Source: Candidatus Gastranaerophilales bacterium
GTDB lineage: Bacteria > Cyanobacteriota > Vampirovibrionia > Gastranaerophilales > Gastranaerophilaceae
Assembly (NCBI GenBank): GCA_910588555.1
Contig: CAJUPC010000003.1
Span: forward strand, 12,745 to 76,744
DNA length: 64,000 nucleotides
Direction: 5' to 3'
The notes below the pieces were generated by a model. That model was not told the DNA's origin and did not search any database. It worked only from the letters and a program-made list of their open reading frames with translations. The translations under genes and the position numbers were made by a program. Shown piece after piece: positions 35,439-44,796 of the stretch (position 1 is the stretch's first letter; every line of letters starts with the position of its first letter).

Positions 35439-36124
35439 TTTTTGATGTAATGACTTTGTTCCCTGAAATGATTGAAGACCATTGCAAACACAGTATTTTG
35501 AAGCGTGCGCTTGAAAAAGAAATTTTTTCAGTAAATACGATAAATCCGCGTGATTTTACATTGGATAAACATAAAAAAGTTGATGATACGCCTTATGGCG
35601 GCGGAGCCGGAATGGTTTTAATGGCTCAGCCTTACGTTGACGCTTATGAAAGTATTGAAAAAGTTGGAAATTCCATTACAGTAATGCTTTCACCGCAGGG
35701 TGAGCCGTTAAGTGATAAAATAGTAAACGAGCTTGCTGAATTTGACCAAATAATTATGTTATGCGGGCATTATGAAGGGTTTGACGAACGAATAAGAGAA
35801 ATTATTAAGCCGAGAGAAATTTCTATTGGAGATTTTGTTTTGACAGGAGGAGAACTTCCTGCATTATGTCTTATTGACGCTGTGAGTCGTAAAATAGAAG
35901 GAACACTTGGTAAGATTGAGTCGGCTGACGAGGATAGTTTTTCAAATGGTTTGATAGAATATCCGCATTATACTAAACCTCGAGAGTATAGGGGGCTGCA
36001 GGTGCCTGAGGTGCTTTTGAACGGGAACCATAAAGATATAAATGCATTCCGCTTAGAAAAAAGCATAGAGCGAACAAAAGCAAAACGACCTGATTTGTAT
36101 AAAAAATGGGTTGAGAAATCATAA
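35435..36124 (+). CDS. trmD: tRNA (guanine-N1)-methyltransferase
   Basis: 229-residue SPOUT knot enzyme that methylates G37 of tRNAs. MIFDVMTLFPEMIE at the start, DDTPYGGGAGMVLM, then the AdoMet knot LCGHYEGFDERI and EISIGDFVLTGGELPALCLIDAVSR, and a C-terminal HYTKPREYRG for tRNA. Normal length; translationally coupled to rimM. Confidence 0.97.
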   Translation: MIFDVMTLFPEMIEDHCKHSILKRALEKEIFSVNTINPRDFTLDKHKKVDDTPYGGGAGMVLMAQPYVDAYESIEKVGNSITVMLSPQGEPLSDKIVNELAEFDQIIMLCGHYEGFDERIREIIKPREISIGDFVLTGGELPALCLIDAVSRKIEGTLGKIESADEDSFSNGLIEYPHYTKPREYRGLQVPEVLLNGNHKDINAFRLEKSIERTKAKRPDLYKKWVEKS

Positions 36125-36129
36125 AATTA

Positions 36130-39100
36130 TTATTTAACCCATTTAAAGCTTCTTACGTAATTTTCGCCGTTAATATCACCGTTTATGTCTACGGCAAATA
36201 TTCTGTAAATATCGGTTGCGTTATTAATATCAGGGATTTTATTAATGTCTTCGGGTAGTTTTTCGTTTGATGGATTTATTCCGGGAATTGTATTAAACAG
36301 CGTATTCAAGGAAGCATTTTTGATTTTGCCGAACACTGTTGTAATATTTTTTGAAAGACTTCCGTAAATTTTCATATCTGCAATTGATGTGACAAGATTA
36401 TATGAACCTGTCATATACATATTTAAGTCGTTTCCGTTTGAGTATATCTCTATTTTATCAGCGATGCCGTTTGAAATTTTCATTTCGCCAGAAATGCTTT
36501 CAAAACTTCCTGTTTTCAACGGGGTAATCAAATCAATTATACTGTTTATTGAAAGTCCTGTAAATCCACCTTTGATTAAGTTTCCTGCCTTCAGTAAATA
36601 TTCAAGCGAACCCAGTTTTGGCATTCTTCCGTCGGCAATTTTGAATGTTCCGTTTCCGTCAAGTGTCTGGAAACATTTGTCATGAGATTGACCGTTGCAA
36701 GATAATATAAATCCGCCGTCTACAGAACCGTAAACCTGACCTTTCAAATCAAACAAAGCTTCTGACATAATAAGAGCATTTGCGTTGTTTAATTTAATAT
36801 CCAAATCTGTTTTGTACGTATTTAAATTATGCTGTAAACTGCCGAGAACAGAGCCTTCTGCAATATCAAATTTGAAGTTGTTTACATTAATTAATGACTC
36901 TTTGTTCAAGCTGAGATTTGCTTTAAAGTTATCTGCGTTAATATTTCTGACAGTAATTTTATCAGCTTCAATGTCAGCTTTGTTAATGATAACAGTTGAT
37001 GTATCAAAGTTTTGGGCGTTATTAAATCCTGAAGTCGGAGTTCTTGTCAATTCGGCTTCAAAGTCTCTAATACTGTCTGTAATTTTGTTTATATTCAAAT
37101 CCGCAAGTTTCAGATTTATATTTTCAAATATGTATGGCGGTTCAAGAGTATTTTTCATAACCGCATTAATGAGAATGTCGTTTGTTAAAACCGTTCCTTT
37201 GCTTGAGATAAGAATTTTGTCATTTTTAAAATCCAGATTTACATCTTTGATTGTGGAATCAAAGAAAGGTATATCAATGCTTGTAATATCAAGTTTCCCT
37301 TTTATTCTCGGTGCAGCAGATGTGCCGTTAAGTATTAAGTCTGACGTAAATACGCCCTGTTTCATAAACGGTTTTCTAAATATTATATTAAATATTTTTG
37401 CGTCCGTCGGTGTGTGAGTTTTTATTTTAAAGTTATTAAATCCGACATTATTATTATCTAAAAGTCTAATTGCTCCCGAAGCAGTAAGTTGTGTGTTTAC
37501 AAACGGTTTGTTGTTTTGAGAGTCAATGATTTTATCATATTGCAGGTTGTTGATTTTTACAAGATTAGGATAGCTTGTGCTGTCTACAAAAATTCTAACA
37601 GGATTTTCATTATCTCCGATTGTTGCACCCATATAGTAAAGGCTTGAACCTTCCGAGATTTTCAGAGTTGATTTTGTGTTCAGATTGTTTAATGTTCCGA
37701 CAATTTTTGAAGTCAGATTTGCGTCGCCTCTTAGTTTAATCGGATATAGGGTTTGATTGTTATAAAACTGGTCAAAAAATTCCTGCGTTGGTTTGGCATT
37801 AACATAAATATTTAAGTCGGGATTATTTTTTACATTGAAAATTTTGCCGTCAATGAATAGTGGCATATCTCCGAGTTTAGCTGTTAATTTATTAACATTA
37901 AGCTGATTATTGCGCAGTAAAACATTACCTTTGTTTATATCCAGTTTTATGTTTTTGGGTTTATAAAGAATATTTATGTTATCTAAATTGCTGTATGCAT
38001 TCAGATTGTTGTTTTTCATCCTTGCGCTGAGATTAACTTTACCGTTTTGGATTTCAATATCTTTAAGTTGTTTTGCGGTTTCTGTGGGTAAAAATAATTG
38101 CAGAGCTTCATCGTTTAAGACATTCAAGTCAACAGAATTAATTTTGAAATATCCATTTAATAATTGTTCTTTTCCAAACATTTTAGATGCATATAAATTC
38201 ATATTAAATGGACTTTCTTTAAAAGTTCCTTTAAGTACGGGAAGTTTTAAGTTTGAATTTGAAATTTCGTAAGAGGCATTATCTACAATTATAGAGCTTT
38301 TAGCACCTTTATTTGAAAAGATTTTTCCTTTCATATTTATTTTGTCAAAATCAATAGTATCAAGTTTGCCATTGTATTTTGCATTAAAACTTGTGTAAAT
38401 TGTTGATAAATCTTTTAAGTACGGAGTTTTGATATTCAAAGCTTTAAGCGCGTCGCCGGCGTTAAATCTTGACGATTTGAAATTTGCATTACAAATATTA
38501 TCTTTAATCTTTCCGTCAATATCAATTATTGAATTGTGCCAGTGTGATGCAAGATTGAAATCCGCATTCAGGTTGTCAAAATTTATGCTACCGGTAATTT
38601 TTTGAGCGGGCATATCTTGAAGCTTTATTGAATTTGAAAGAAGTTCGATTTTACCTTTAGCAAAAATGTTTTTGTTAAAAACAACATCATTGATATCTTT
38701 AACCTGTCCTGTCAAATTCAAAAAGAAATTTGACGGACCGCTTGCTGATTGAATTGGCGCAAGCATTTTTTGAATATCGACAAGCATTGGAGATGTTTGT
38801 ACTATTTTTAAAAGATTGTTCAAATCCTGATTTTTTGCTTCAACATCAAAATTTAAATCTCCTATAAGTGAACAGGTTCCTTTGACTTTAACCGGATGTC
38901 CGTGAAGATTACCCGTTTTTGTTTGAAAAAGTGTGTCTTGATCGTTAAAATCAAGAGTTCCCGACCCGTTTGTAAGAGTCATATTTTTAATATCGTTAAA
39001 TGATACTGCTGCATTGTTAAACCAAAATTGTCCCCAGCCATGCGGATTTTTGCGGGTGCCGACAACATGTAAATCAATACCGCCTTTGCCTTTGATATCC

Positions 39101-40164
39101 ATAATCGGAACAGGACCTATATCAAAATGAAGAATTTCATGAAGCGGATTAAGAACTATTTGAGCAGTCTTTAAATCAACATTTTTTGTGCTTGTAATAA
39201 ATAGTTCGGCACTTCGTTCTTTATCTAAATTAACAGGTCCTTTTACAAAAACGGTTTCGGTTTTGGATGTCGGGACTTTTACGTCCAAATCCATTTTGTC
39301 GCCTTTAAATAATAATTTAATAACAGCTTTTTCTGCATTAGGAATAGGTCGAACCATATAAGCATCAGTTATAAGTACATTTCCGTATACATCGGGATAA
39401 TCGGCTTTCCCTTTAATCTCAAGGTTTGCGGATGCATTACCCCAAAAACCGGCCTGCTTCAAAACTAATAAATTTATATCCGGTGATAAATCAGGAGAGG
39501 GCGGAAGAAGCGGCAAAACATTTTGCGCCTTTGTATCAGATACTGCAATTTTTAAGTCTAAATCAGGCAGTTTTCTGTTTAACTTCTTGATTTTACCGGT
39601 TGTCAGTATGTTAATGTTGTTACCGGTAATTTTTAAGTCATTTAAATCAAGCTCGTTATTAATTACAGTCAAATCAGTTCCGTTAATTTTGATATGGTTT
39701 GAACTTATTTTGTCTTCAAGGTTAATATTATATTTATTTACGCTGATTTTGTCGTATTTTATATCAAATTTTGTTTCGGGCGGTGTAAGTTCGTATTGTC
39801 CCAGTTTTAATTTTGAATTTTCATCAATAATAACATTTGTGTTGATATCTTCTGCATTAAGGCGTTTTATACTCAAAGGCAGAAGATTTATTTTTATATT
39901 TGGGTTTGTTACTGAAAGCGCTTCTGTATTATCATCATTAACAATTGCAAAGCTTTCGGCTTTAAGTTTTACCGAAGGTAAAATCCCCATTTTCATTTTA
40001 GGATTTTTAATGACAGTTTTGTATCCGGTTTCAGTAAAAATTGTTTGTTGGATAAAATCAACTCTTTCGGGCAAATTTACAACAGCAGGAATTCCGAAAT
40101 AATATATTCCGTATAAAGTACCTAATGCAAAAGCTGATATTAAAATTTTAAAATTCCTACCCAC
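36130..40164 (-). CDS. AsmA/TamB-like inter-membrane protein
   Basis: About 1344 residues. One N-terminal membrane segment (LISAFALGTLYGIYYFGIP) is followed by an AsmA-like start (KMKMGILPSVKLKAESFAI) and more than a thousand residues of repeated beta-strand units (KGKIDIT..., LNVNKLTAKLGDMPLFIDGKIF), ending in an AsmA/DUF3971-type C terminus. The family (AsmA, TamB, YhdP) forms long hydrophobic grooves across the periplasm and moves lipids to the outer membrane. The frame is open to a TTG at 40182, but a TATAAT (40171-40176, minus) lies six bases before a GTG at 40164, so I start there. Divergent from glmU. Confidence 0.78.
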   Translation of the reverse strand: MGRNFKILISAFALGTLYGIYYFGIPAVVNLPERVDFIQQTIFTETGYKTVIKNPKMKMGILPSVKLKAESFAIVNDDNTEALSVTNPNIKINLLPLSIKRLNAEDINTNVIIDENSKLKLGQYELTPPETKFDIKYDKISVNKYNINLEDKISSNHIKINGTDLTVINNELDLNDLKITGNNINILTTGKIKKLNRKLPDLDLKIAVSDTKAQNVLPLLPPSPDLSPDINLLVLKQAGFWGNASANLEIKGKADYPDVYGNVLITDAYMVRPIPNAEKAVIKLLFKGDKMDLDVKVPTSKTETVFVKGPVNLDKERSAELFITSTKNVDLKTAQIVLNPLHEILHFDIGPVPIMDIKGKGGIDLHVVGTRKNPHGWGQFWFNNAAVSFNDIKNMTLTNGSGTLDFNDQDTLFQTKTGNLHGHPVKVKGTCSLIGDLNFDVEAKNQDLNNLLKIVQTSPMLVDIQKMLAPIQSASGPSNFFLNLTGQVKDINDVVFNKNIFAKGKIELLSNSIKLQDMPAQKITGSINFDNLNADFNLASHWHNSIIDIDGKIKDNICNANFKSSRFNAGDALKALNIKTPYLKDLSTIYTSFNAKYNGKLDTIDFDKINMKGKIFSNKGAKSSIIVDNASYEISNSNLKLPVLKGTFKESPFNMNLYASKMFGKEQLLNGYFKINSVDLNVLNDEALQLFLPTETAKQLKDIEIQNGKVNLSARMKNNNLNAYSNLDNINILYKPKNIKLDINKGNVLLRNNQLNVNKLTAKLGDMPLFIDGKIFNVKNNPDLNIYVNAKPTQEFFDQFYNNQTLYPIKLRGDANLTSKIVGTLNNLNTKSTLKISEGSSLYYMGATIGDNENPVRIFVDSTSYPNLVKINNLQYDKIIDSQNNKPFVNTQLTASGAIRLLDNNNVGFNNFKIKTHTPTDAKIFNIIFRKPFMKQGVFTSDLILNGTSAAPRIKGKLDITSIDIPFFDSTIKDVNLDFKNDKILISSKGTVLTNDILINAVMKNTLEPPYIFENINLKLADLNINKITDSIRDFEAELTRTPTSGFNNAQNFDTSTVIINKADIEADKITVRNINADNFKANLSLNKESLINVNNFKFDIAEGSVLGSLQHNLNTYKTDLDIKLNNANALIMSEALFDLKGQVYGSVDGGFILSCNGQSHDKCFQTLDGNGTFKIADGRMPKLGSLEYLLKAGNLIKGGFTGLSINSIIDLITPLKTGSFESISGEMKISNGIADKIEIYSNGNDLNMYMTGSYNLVTSIADMKIYGSLSKNITTVFGKIKNASLNTLFNTIPGINPSNEKLPEDINKIPDINNATDIYRIFAVDINGDINGENYVRSFKWVK

Positions 40165-40170
40165 AATAAT

Positions 40171-40176
40171 ATTATA
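40171..40176 (-). promoter_or_regulatory. -10 box with leaderless geometry, AsmA-like gene
   Basis: TATAAT on the minus strand, six bases before GTG at 40164. No convincing -35. Same spacing as tsaD and ribD. Confidence 0.4.
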
Positions 40177-40223
40177 TAACAAAATTTTTTTTATTATATA
40201 ATTATCTTAAGAGGAGAATAGAA

Positions 40224-41507
40224 ATGGATAAACAAATAAAAGCCGTAATATTAGCTGCAGGAAAAGGCACAAGAATGAAATCAAATACCCCGAAAGTTTT
40301 GCATAAGATTTTTGAGAAACCTTTACTGGGTTATGTTTTAGATAATGTTAAAAATATTGTAAATGAAGCGTTTGTAATTGTCGGACATCATGCAGAAGAA
40401 GTTACTGCATACGTTGAAAATAATTATGTCGCGGCTAAAACAGTTCTTCAATCACCTCAGTTAGGAACGGGTCATGCTGTTTCTATGGTTTGCCCCGCTC
40501 TTGAAAATTTTGACGGGCAGGTAATTATTCTTTGCGGCGATACTCCTTTGATTAAAGAAGAAACTTTGAATAATTTCGTGGAATATCATAATTCAAATAA
40601 TTCTGATTTGACTGTAATGAGTACGATTTTTGAAAATCCGACAAATTACGGCCGTATAATCAGAGAAGCAGACAACTCTTTAAAATGTATTGTTGAAGAA
40701 AAAGACGCAACACAAGAACAAAAAGCCGTAAAAGAAGTTAATGCGGGAATTTACTGTTTAAATTGGTCAAAAATTAAACCTGCTTTTTCTCAATTAACAA
40801 GCAATAACGCTCAGGGTGAATATTATCTTACTGATATAATTTCATGGGGTAAGAAAAACGGATTAAATGTAAATGCATATATTTTAGAAAACAGTGATGA
40901 AATTTACGGTATAAATTCGCGTCACAATTTGGCCGAAGCAGCTAAAATCATGAATGACAGAAAACTTTATTCATTAATGGAAAACGGCGTTACTATTGTT
41001 GACCCGTCATCAACATGGATTTCGGAAGACACAGAAATCGGTGCAGATACAATTGTTTATCCCGCTACGTATATTGAGGGTAAAAACAAAATTGGTCAGA
41101 ATTGCAAAATTGGTCCCTGTGCACATTTGAGAGGCGGTGTAGAGGTTGCTGACAACTGCAAAATCGGAAATTTTGTTGAAGTAAAAAAAGCAAAAATTGA
41201 CCACAATACAAATGTCGGACACTTAAGCTATATCGGTGATTCTGAATTAGGGGCAAATGTTAATATCGGCGCAGGTACAATTACTGCAAACTATAATCCT
41301 TTGACAAAAGTTAAGAGCAAAACCGTGTTAAAAGATGATGTTAAAATCGGCTCAAATACAGTTCTTGTAGCACCTGTTACGATTAATGAAGGTGCAAATG
41401 TCGGCGCAGGAAGCGTTATTACAAAAGAGGTTCCGTCATGGGCTCTTGCTTTAACACGTACGCCTTTGAAAATATTGGCAGACTGGGTAAAATCACAGTC
41501 AAAATAA
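40224..41507 (+). CDS. glmU: Bifunctional UDP-GlcNAc pyrophosphorylase / GlcN-1-P acetyltransferase
   Basis: 427 residues. The N-terminal uridyltransferase has LAAGKGTRMKSNTPKVLH, QSPQLGTGHAV and GDTPLI. The C-terminal left-handed beta-helix holds the acetyltransferase (GNFVEVKKAKI, GHLSYIGDSELGANVNIGAGTITANY). About 25 residues shorter than E. coli GlmU, missing mainly the disordered tail. Makes UDP-GlcNAc for peptidoglycan and LPS. RBS AGAGGAG. Confidence 0.95.
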   Translation: MDKQIKAVILAAGKGTRMKSNTPKVLHKIFEKPLLGYVLDNVKNIVNEAFVIVGHHAEEVTAYVENNYVAAKTVLQSPQLGTGHAVSMVCPALENFDGQVIILCGDTPLIKEETLNNFVEYHNSNNSDLTVMSTIFENPTNYGRIIREADNSLKCIVEEKDATQEQKAVKEVNAGIYCLNWSKIKPAFSQLTSNNAQGEYYLTDIISWGKKNGLNVNAYILENSDEIYGINSRHNLAEAAKIMNDRKLYSLMENGVTIVDPSSTWISEDTEIGADTIVYPATYIEGKNKIGQNCKIGPCAHLRGGVEVADNCKIGNFVEVKKAKIDHNTNVGHLSYIGDSELGANVNIGAGTITANYNPLTKVKSKTVLKDDVKIGSNTVLVAPVTINEGANVGAGSVITKEVPSWALALTRTPLKILADWVKSQSK

Positions 41508-41527
41508 ATGTTCGGTGAACTTTTCTT

Positions 41528-42919
41528 ATGACTACTAAACAAATAAAATGGACAATGTTTATAATTACGGCAATCGGTAATTTTATTGCCATGCTGGATT
41601 CTACAACCGTAAATCTGGCACTTTACCCTATGTCTGTTGATTTGCATGTTACAATGGGGCAAATCCAGTGGGTAATGATAGCTTATATGCTGATTTTAAC
41701 GGTGTTTTTGCCGTTTTTTGGCAAGCTTGGCGATATTTTTCCGAAAAACAAATTGTATACATTCGGATTTACTGTTTTTGCCCTAGGTGCATTCTTAAAT
41801 ACTACTGCCGAAACATTCGGATTATTAATTGGTTTCAGATGTATTGAGGCATTGGGCGCTTCTGTCATGCTTTCAAATTCTCAGGCAATTATTGCAAGTA
41901 TATTTAAAAATGAAAGACGCGGAAAAGCTTTAGGCTTAAACGGATGTATAATTGCGGTGGGTGGTATGAGTGGTCCGGCTCTCGGAGGTGTGTTGATAAA
42001 TTCTTTCGGCTGGCGTTCGGTGTTTTTCCCTTGTATTCCTATTGCAGTAATCGGGGCGTTTTATGCGTACAGAATGCTTCCAAGAACTGTTAAAATAGAT
42101 ATTAAAAATTTTAAATTTGATTATAAAGGCTTTATATATTTTACAGTCAGCCTTTTTGCATTGCTTCTGGCAATTTCTGAGGGGCATGCGTGGGGATGGA
42201 ATTCTTTAAAAATTATTGCACTTGGCGTTATTGCTTTTGTTTTTGGTGCGTTGTTTTATATACGTGACCATAAAATCAATTATCCGCTTATTAATTTTTC
42301 GTTGTTTAAAATAAAAGAATTCACTTTTGGAAACCTTGCCGTTATGACATCATATATGGCAATGTTTACAAACAGTATCCTTCTACCCTTCTTTTTGCAA
42401 GAAATTTTGAGATATAATCCGCTTGTAACAGGGCTTTTAATTTTGCCTTACTCAATTACCCTGTCGGTAATCGCTCCAATCAGCGGAAGGTTATCAGGCA
42501 AATACGGAAGCCGTTATTTAACAATTGCAGGACCTATTATATATTGTATTGCTTTATTAATGTTTACTTTATTCGGCAAAAATGTTTTAATATGGCAAAT
42601 TGTCCTTGCTTCGGGAATAATGGGTATAGGAAACGGTTTGTTCCAATCTCCTTCTAATAACGCAATTATGACAAGTGTTCAAAAATCTGAACTCGGAATT
42701 GCCTCAGGAATTCTTGCGCTTTCACGTAATATGGGTAATATACTTGGAGTAGCAGTTACTATTACACTCTTTGAAACATTCAGAAATATGTTTTTGCATA
42801 ATGGAAAAGTTTATCAAACGGCATTTTTATATTCTTATCGTATAACAATGTGTTTTGGTATTGCGTTCGGTTTAATGTGTTTGAGTTTTGCTTACATTGC
42901 ATATAAAAAAGAAAACTAA
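41528..42919 (+). CDS. MFS drug/proton antiporter, DHA2-like
   Basis: 463 residues with 14 predicted membrane segments. The first segment carries AMLDSTTVNLALYPM, the DHA2 (EmrB/QacA) motif, and the loop 2-3 motif reads GKLGDIFPKNKLY. Motif C-like GMSGPALGGVLINSFGWRSVFF is present. Likely an efflux pump of the inner membrane; substrate unknown. Starts 20 bases after glmU. Confidence 0.88.
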   Translation: MTTKQIKWTMFIITAIGNFIAMLDSTTVNLALYPMSVDLHVTMGQIQWVMIAYMLILTVFLPFFGKLGDIFPKNKLYTFGFTVFALGAFLNTTAETFGLLIGFRCIEALGASVMLSNSQAIIASIFKNERRGKALGLNGCIIAVGGMSGPALGGVLINSFGWRSVFFPCIPIAVIGAFYAYRMLPRTVKIDIKNFKFDYKGFIYFTVSLFALLLAISEGHAWGWNSLKIIALGVIAFVFGALFYIRDHKINYPLINFSLFKIKEFTFGNLAVMTSYMAMFTNSILLPFFLQEILRYNPLVTGLLILPYSITLSVIAPISGRLSGKYGSRYLTIAGPIIYCIALLMFTLFGKNVLIWQIVLASGIMGIGNGLFQSPSNNAIMTSVQKSELGIASGILALSRNMGNILGVAVTITLFETFRNMFLHNGKVYQTAFLYSYRITMCFGIAFGLMCLSFAYIAYKKEN

Positions 42920-42925
42920 CAAAAA

Positions 42926-42944
42926 AGACCGCTATATGCGGTCT
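42926..42944 (-). terminator. Terminator of the ribbon-helix-helix gene
   Basis: On the minus strand AGACCGC, a five-base loop, GCGGTCT and then six T; the stem begins at the gene's own stop codon. On the plus strand it may also end the MFS transcript, though with a poor T run. Confidence 0.75.
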
Positions 42945-43131
42945 ATTCTAATAATGCTTCAAGCAATTCTGCATTTCTTGCAGAGGTTGTTGATTCTCGA
43001 ACTTTCTGTTTGTAAATATAAGTTCGTAGTGCTTCCCTGATTAACTCACTGCGAGAACGGTTTTCTCCGTCTGCAACTTGATCAATTCTTTGTAAAAACT
43101 CTTCGGGCATTGAAATCAAAACTCGTGCCAT
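42943..43131 (-). CDS. Ribbon-helix-helix (CopG-like) DNA-binding protein
   Basis: 62 residues. The beta strand MARVLISMPEEFLQRID is followed by a helix-turn-helix pair (NRSRSELIREALRTYIYKQK), the RHH fold of CopG, MetJ and many antitoxins, then an acidic tail ending LLEALLE. No toxin gene is adjacent, so it is either an orphan antitoxin or a small repressor. Its own upstream region contains a spaced direct repeat that could be its operator. RBS AAGGAG. Confidence 0.85.
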   Translation of the reverse strand: MARVLISMPEEFLQRIDQVADGENRSRSELIREALRTYIYKQKVRESTTSARNAELLEALLE

Positions 43132-43200
43132 ATATTCTCCTTTGCTTTATTCTCACAAATCTCTTATGTTTATATAAAAACAATTTGATTTAAAAAAGTG

Positions 43201-43238
43201 CTATTTTTTATCTAAAAAATATATACTATTTTTCTAAA
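43201..43238. promoter_or_regulatory. Spaced direct repeat, candidate RHH operator
   Basis: CTATTTTTTATCTAAA (43201-43216) and CTATTTTTCTAAA (43226-43238) repeat with starts 25 bases apart, in the gap between the RHH gene and pyrH. RHH proteins often bind such repeats in front of their own gene. Composition alone (very AT-rich) could also explain it. Confidence 0.3.
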
Positions 43239-43379
43239 GTCACTAATATAAATACTTTCAGCCTATATTGTTTCTTAATAATTCTTAATCTTTTGTCTAA
43301 ATTATAATTGTTAATTACTTTACATCACACTTGGTTTGCGCTAATATAAAAGAAAATTACAGAGAGTGGAGTGTCCTAA

Positions 43380-44090
43380 ATGAGATATAAGAGGATTTTA
43401 TTAAAGATAAGCGGTGAAGCTTTATTAGGTGAACAGCAGTTCGGTATTGACCAGAACCCTGTTAAGATGATTGCTGAGGAAATTCAAAAAGCAAGAGAAC
43501 TTGGTGCAGAAATTGCTGTTGTAGTTGGCGGCGGAAATATTTTCAGAGGCATGAAAAATAGTGCCAAGTTAGGAATGGACCAGGCTTCAGGTGACTATGT
43601 CGGTATGCTTGCAACTGTTATGAATGCCATAGCGCTGCAAAGTGCATTAAATCAAATGAATATTCCATGCCGTGTTCAAAGTGCTATTGCTATGAACCAA
43701 ATTGCTGAACCTTATATTAGACACAGAGCAATTAGACACCTTGAAAAAGGCAGAGTGGTTATTTTTGCAGCAGGTACAGGCAATCCGTTTTTTACTACGG
43801 ATACCGCCGCAGCTTTAAGAGCTTCGGAAATAAATGCAGAAGCTATGCTTATGGCTAAAAATGGGGTTGACGGAGTTTACACAGATGATCCGAAAATTAA
43901 TCCAAATGCCCAAAAATTAGATAAAATCAAATACGATGATATTATTATTAACGGATTGAAAGTAATGGATACATCTGCGTGCACGTTATGTAAACAAAAT
44001 AATATACCTATTGTGGTATTTGATTTTGATGCAAAAGATGCTATTACAGATATTTTGCACGGTAAAGAGATAGGTACGTATATTAATTAA
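43380..44090 (+). CDS. pyrH: UMP kinase
   Basis: 236-residue bacterial-type UMP kinase of the amino acid kinase fold. MRYKRILLKISGEALLGEQQFGID, VVVGGGNIFRGMKN, ARMDQ-like MDQASGDYVGMLATVMNA, and FAAGTGNPFFTTDTAAALRA are all diagnostic. First of the pyrH-frr-cdsA-rnc-rpe series. RBS GTGGAG. Confidence 0.97.
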   Translation: MRYKRILLKISGEALLGEQQFGIDQNPVKMIAEEIQKARELGAEIAVVVGGGNIFRGMKNSAKLGMDQASGDYVGMLATVMNAIALQSALNQMNIPCRVQSAIAMNQIAEPYIRHRAIRHLEKGRVVIFAAGTGNPFFTTDTAAALRASEINAEAMLMAKNGVDGVYTDDPKINPNAQKLDKIKYDDIIINGLKVMDTSACTLCKQNNIPIVVFDFDAKDAITDILHGKEIGTYIN

Positions 44091-44100
44091 TAATAAAAGA

Positions 44101-44229
44101 GAAAAACGGGAGCGAGCGAAAGTGAGCGACTGACCATGATATAAAAAATCCGACCAATGTCGGCGGAAAGGGTAAAACTTCCTACAAAATATTTAAAGTC
44201 CGATTGATGTCGGCAGAAAGGGTATAAAA
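44101..44229 (+). promoter_or_regulatory. frr leader with two RBS-hairpin repeats
   Basis: Two copies of the motif also seen before clpP. Copy B (44150-44172) has the perfect hairpin CCGAC-CAAT-GTCGG followed by CGGAAAGGG. Copy C (44200-44222) has CCGA-TTGATG-TCGG, then CAGAAAGGG, the frr RBS. The two loops contain CAAT and ATTG and could pair. A GAGCGA repeat (44111-44129) precedes them. No ORF follows copy B, so it is an RBS without a gene. Confidence 0.5.
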
Positions 44230-44796
44230 ATGAGTGAAGCGTTAGATGAATTATTTTTGTTTGGCGAAGAAAAAATGGAAAAAGCAATTAATCAGCTCCA
44301 CAGAGAATTCGGTTCAATCCGTTCAGGCAGAGCTAATCCGATGATTTTGGATAAAGTTGTTGTTGAATATTATGGAGCTCCGACTCCATTAAGACAAATG
44401 TCACAGGTTACTGTTCAAGACGGTACTACTCTTGTGATTACTCCTTATGACAAAACAATTTTGAAAGAAATAGAAAAAGCAATTATTAAAGCTGAAATCG
44501 GAATTACACCGAACAGTGACGGTATTTGTATCCGTTTGCCTTTCCCTCCATTGACAGAAGAAAGAAGACGCGAAACAGCTAAAGAAGTTAAAAAACTTGG
44601 TGAAGATGCTAAAATTGCTGTCAGAAATGTTCGCCGTGATATGGTTGACGACTTGAAAAAACTTGAAAAATCAGAAAATCTTCCCGAAGATGCGGTAAAA
44701 GATAATCAAGACAAAATTCAAAAATTAACCGATAAATTTACCGGAATTATTGACAAAGATGTTGCTGACAAAGAAAAAGAGGTTATGACAGTATAA
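44230..44796 (+). CDS. frr: Ribosome recycling factor
   Basis: 188 residues, the family length. Splits the post-termination ribosome with EF-G. Signature blocks GSIRSGRANPMILDKVVVEYYG, PLRQMSQVTVQDGTTLVI, and GICIRLPFPPLTEERRRE. Stop and cdsA start share TAATG. Confidence 0.97.
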   Translation: MSEALDELFLFGEEKMEKAINQLHREFGSIRSGRANPMILDKVVVEYYGAPTPLRQMSQVTVQDGTTLVITPYDKTILKEIEKAIIKAEIGITPNSDGICIRLPFPPLTEERRRETAKEVKKLGEDAKIAVRNVRRDMVDDLKKLEKSENLPEDAVKDNQDKIQKLTDKFTGIIDKDVADKEKEVMTV

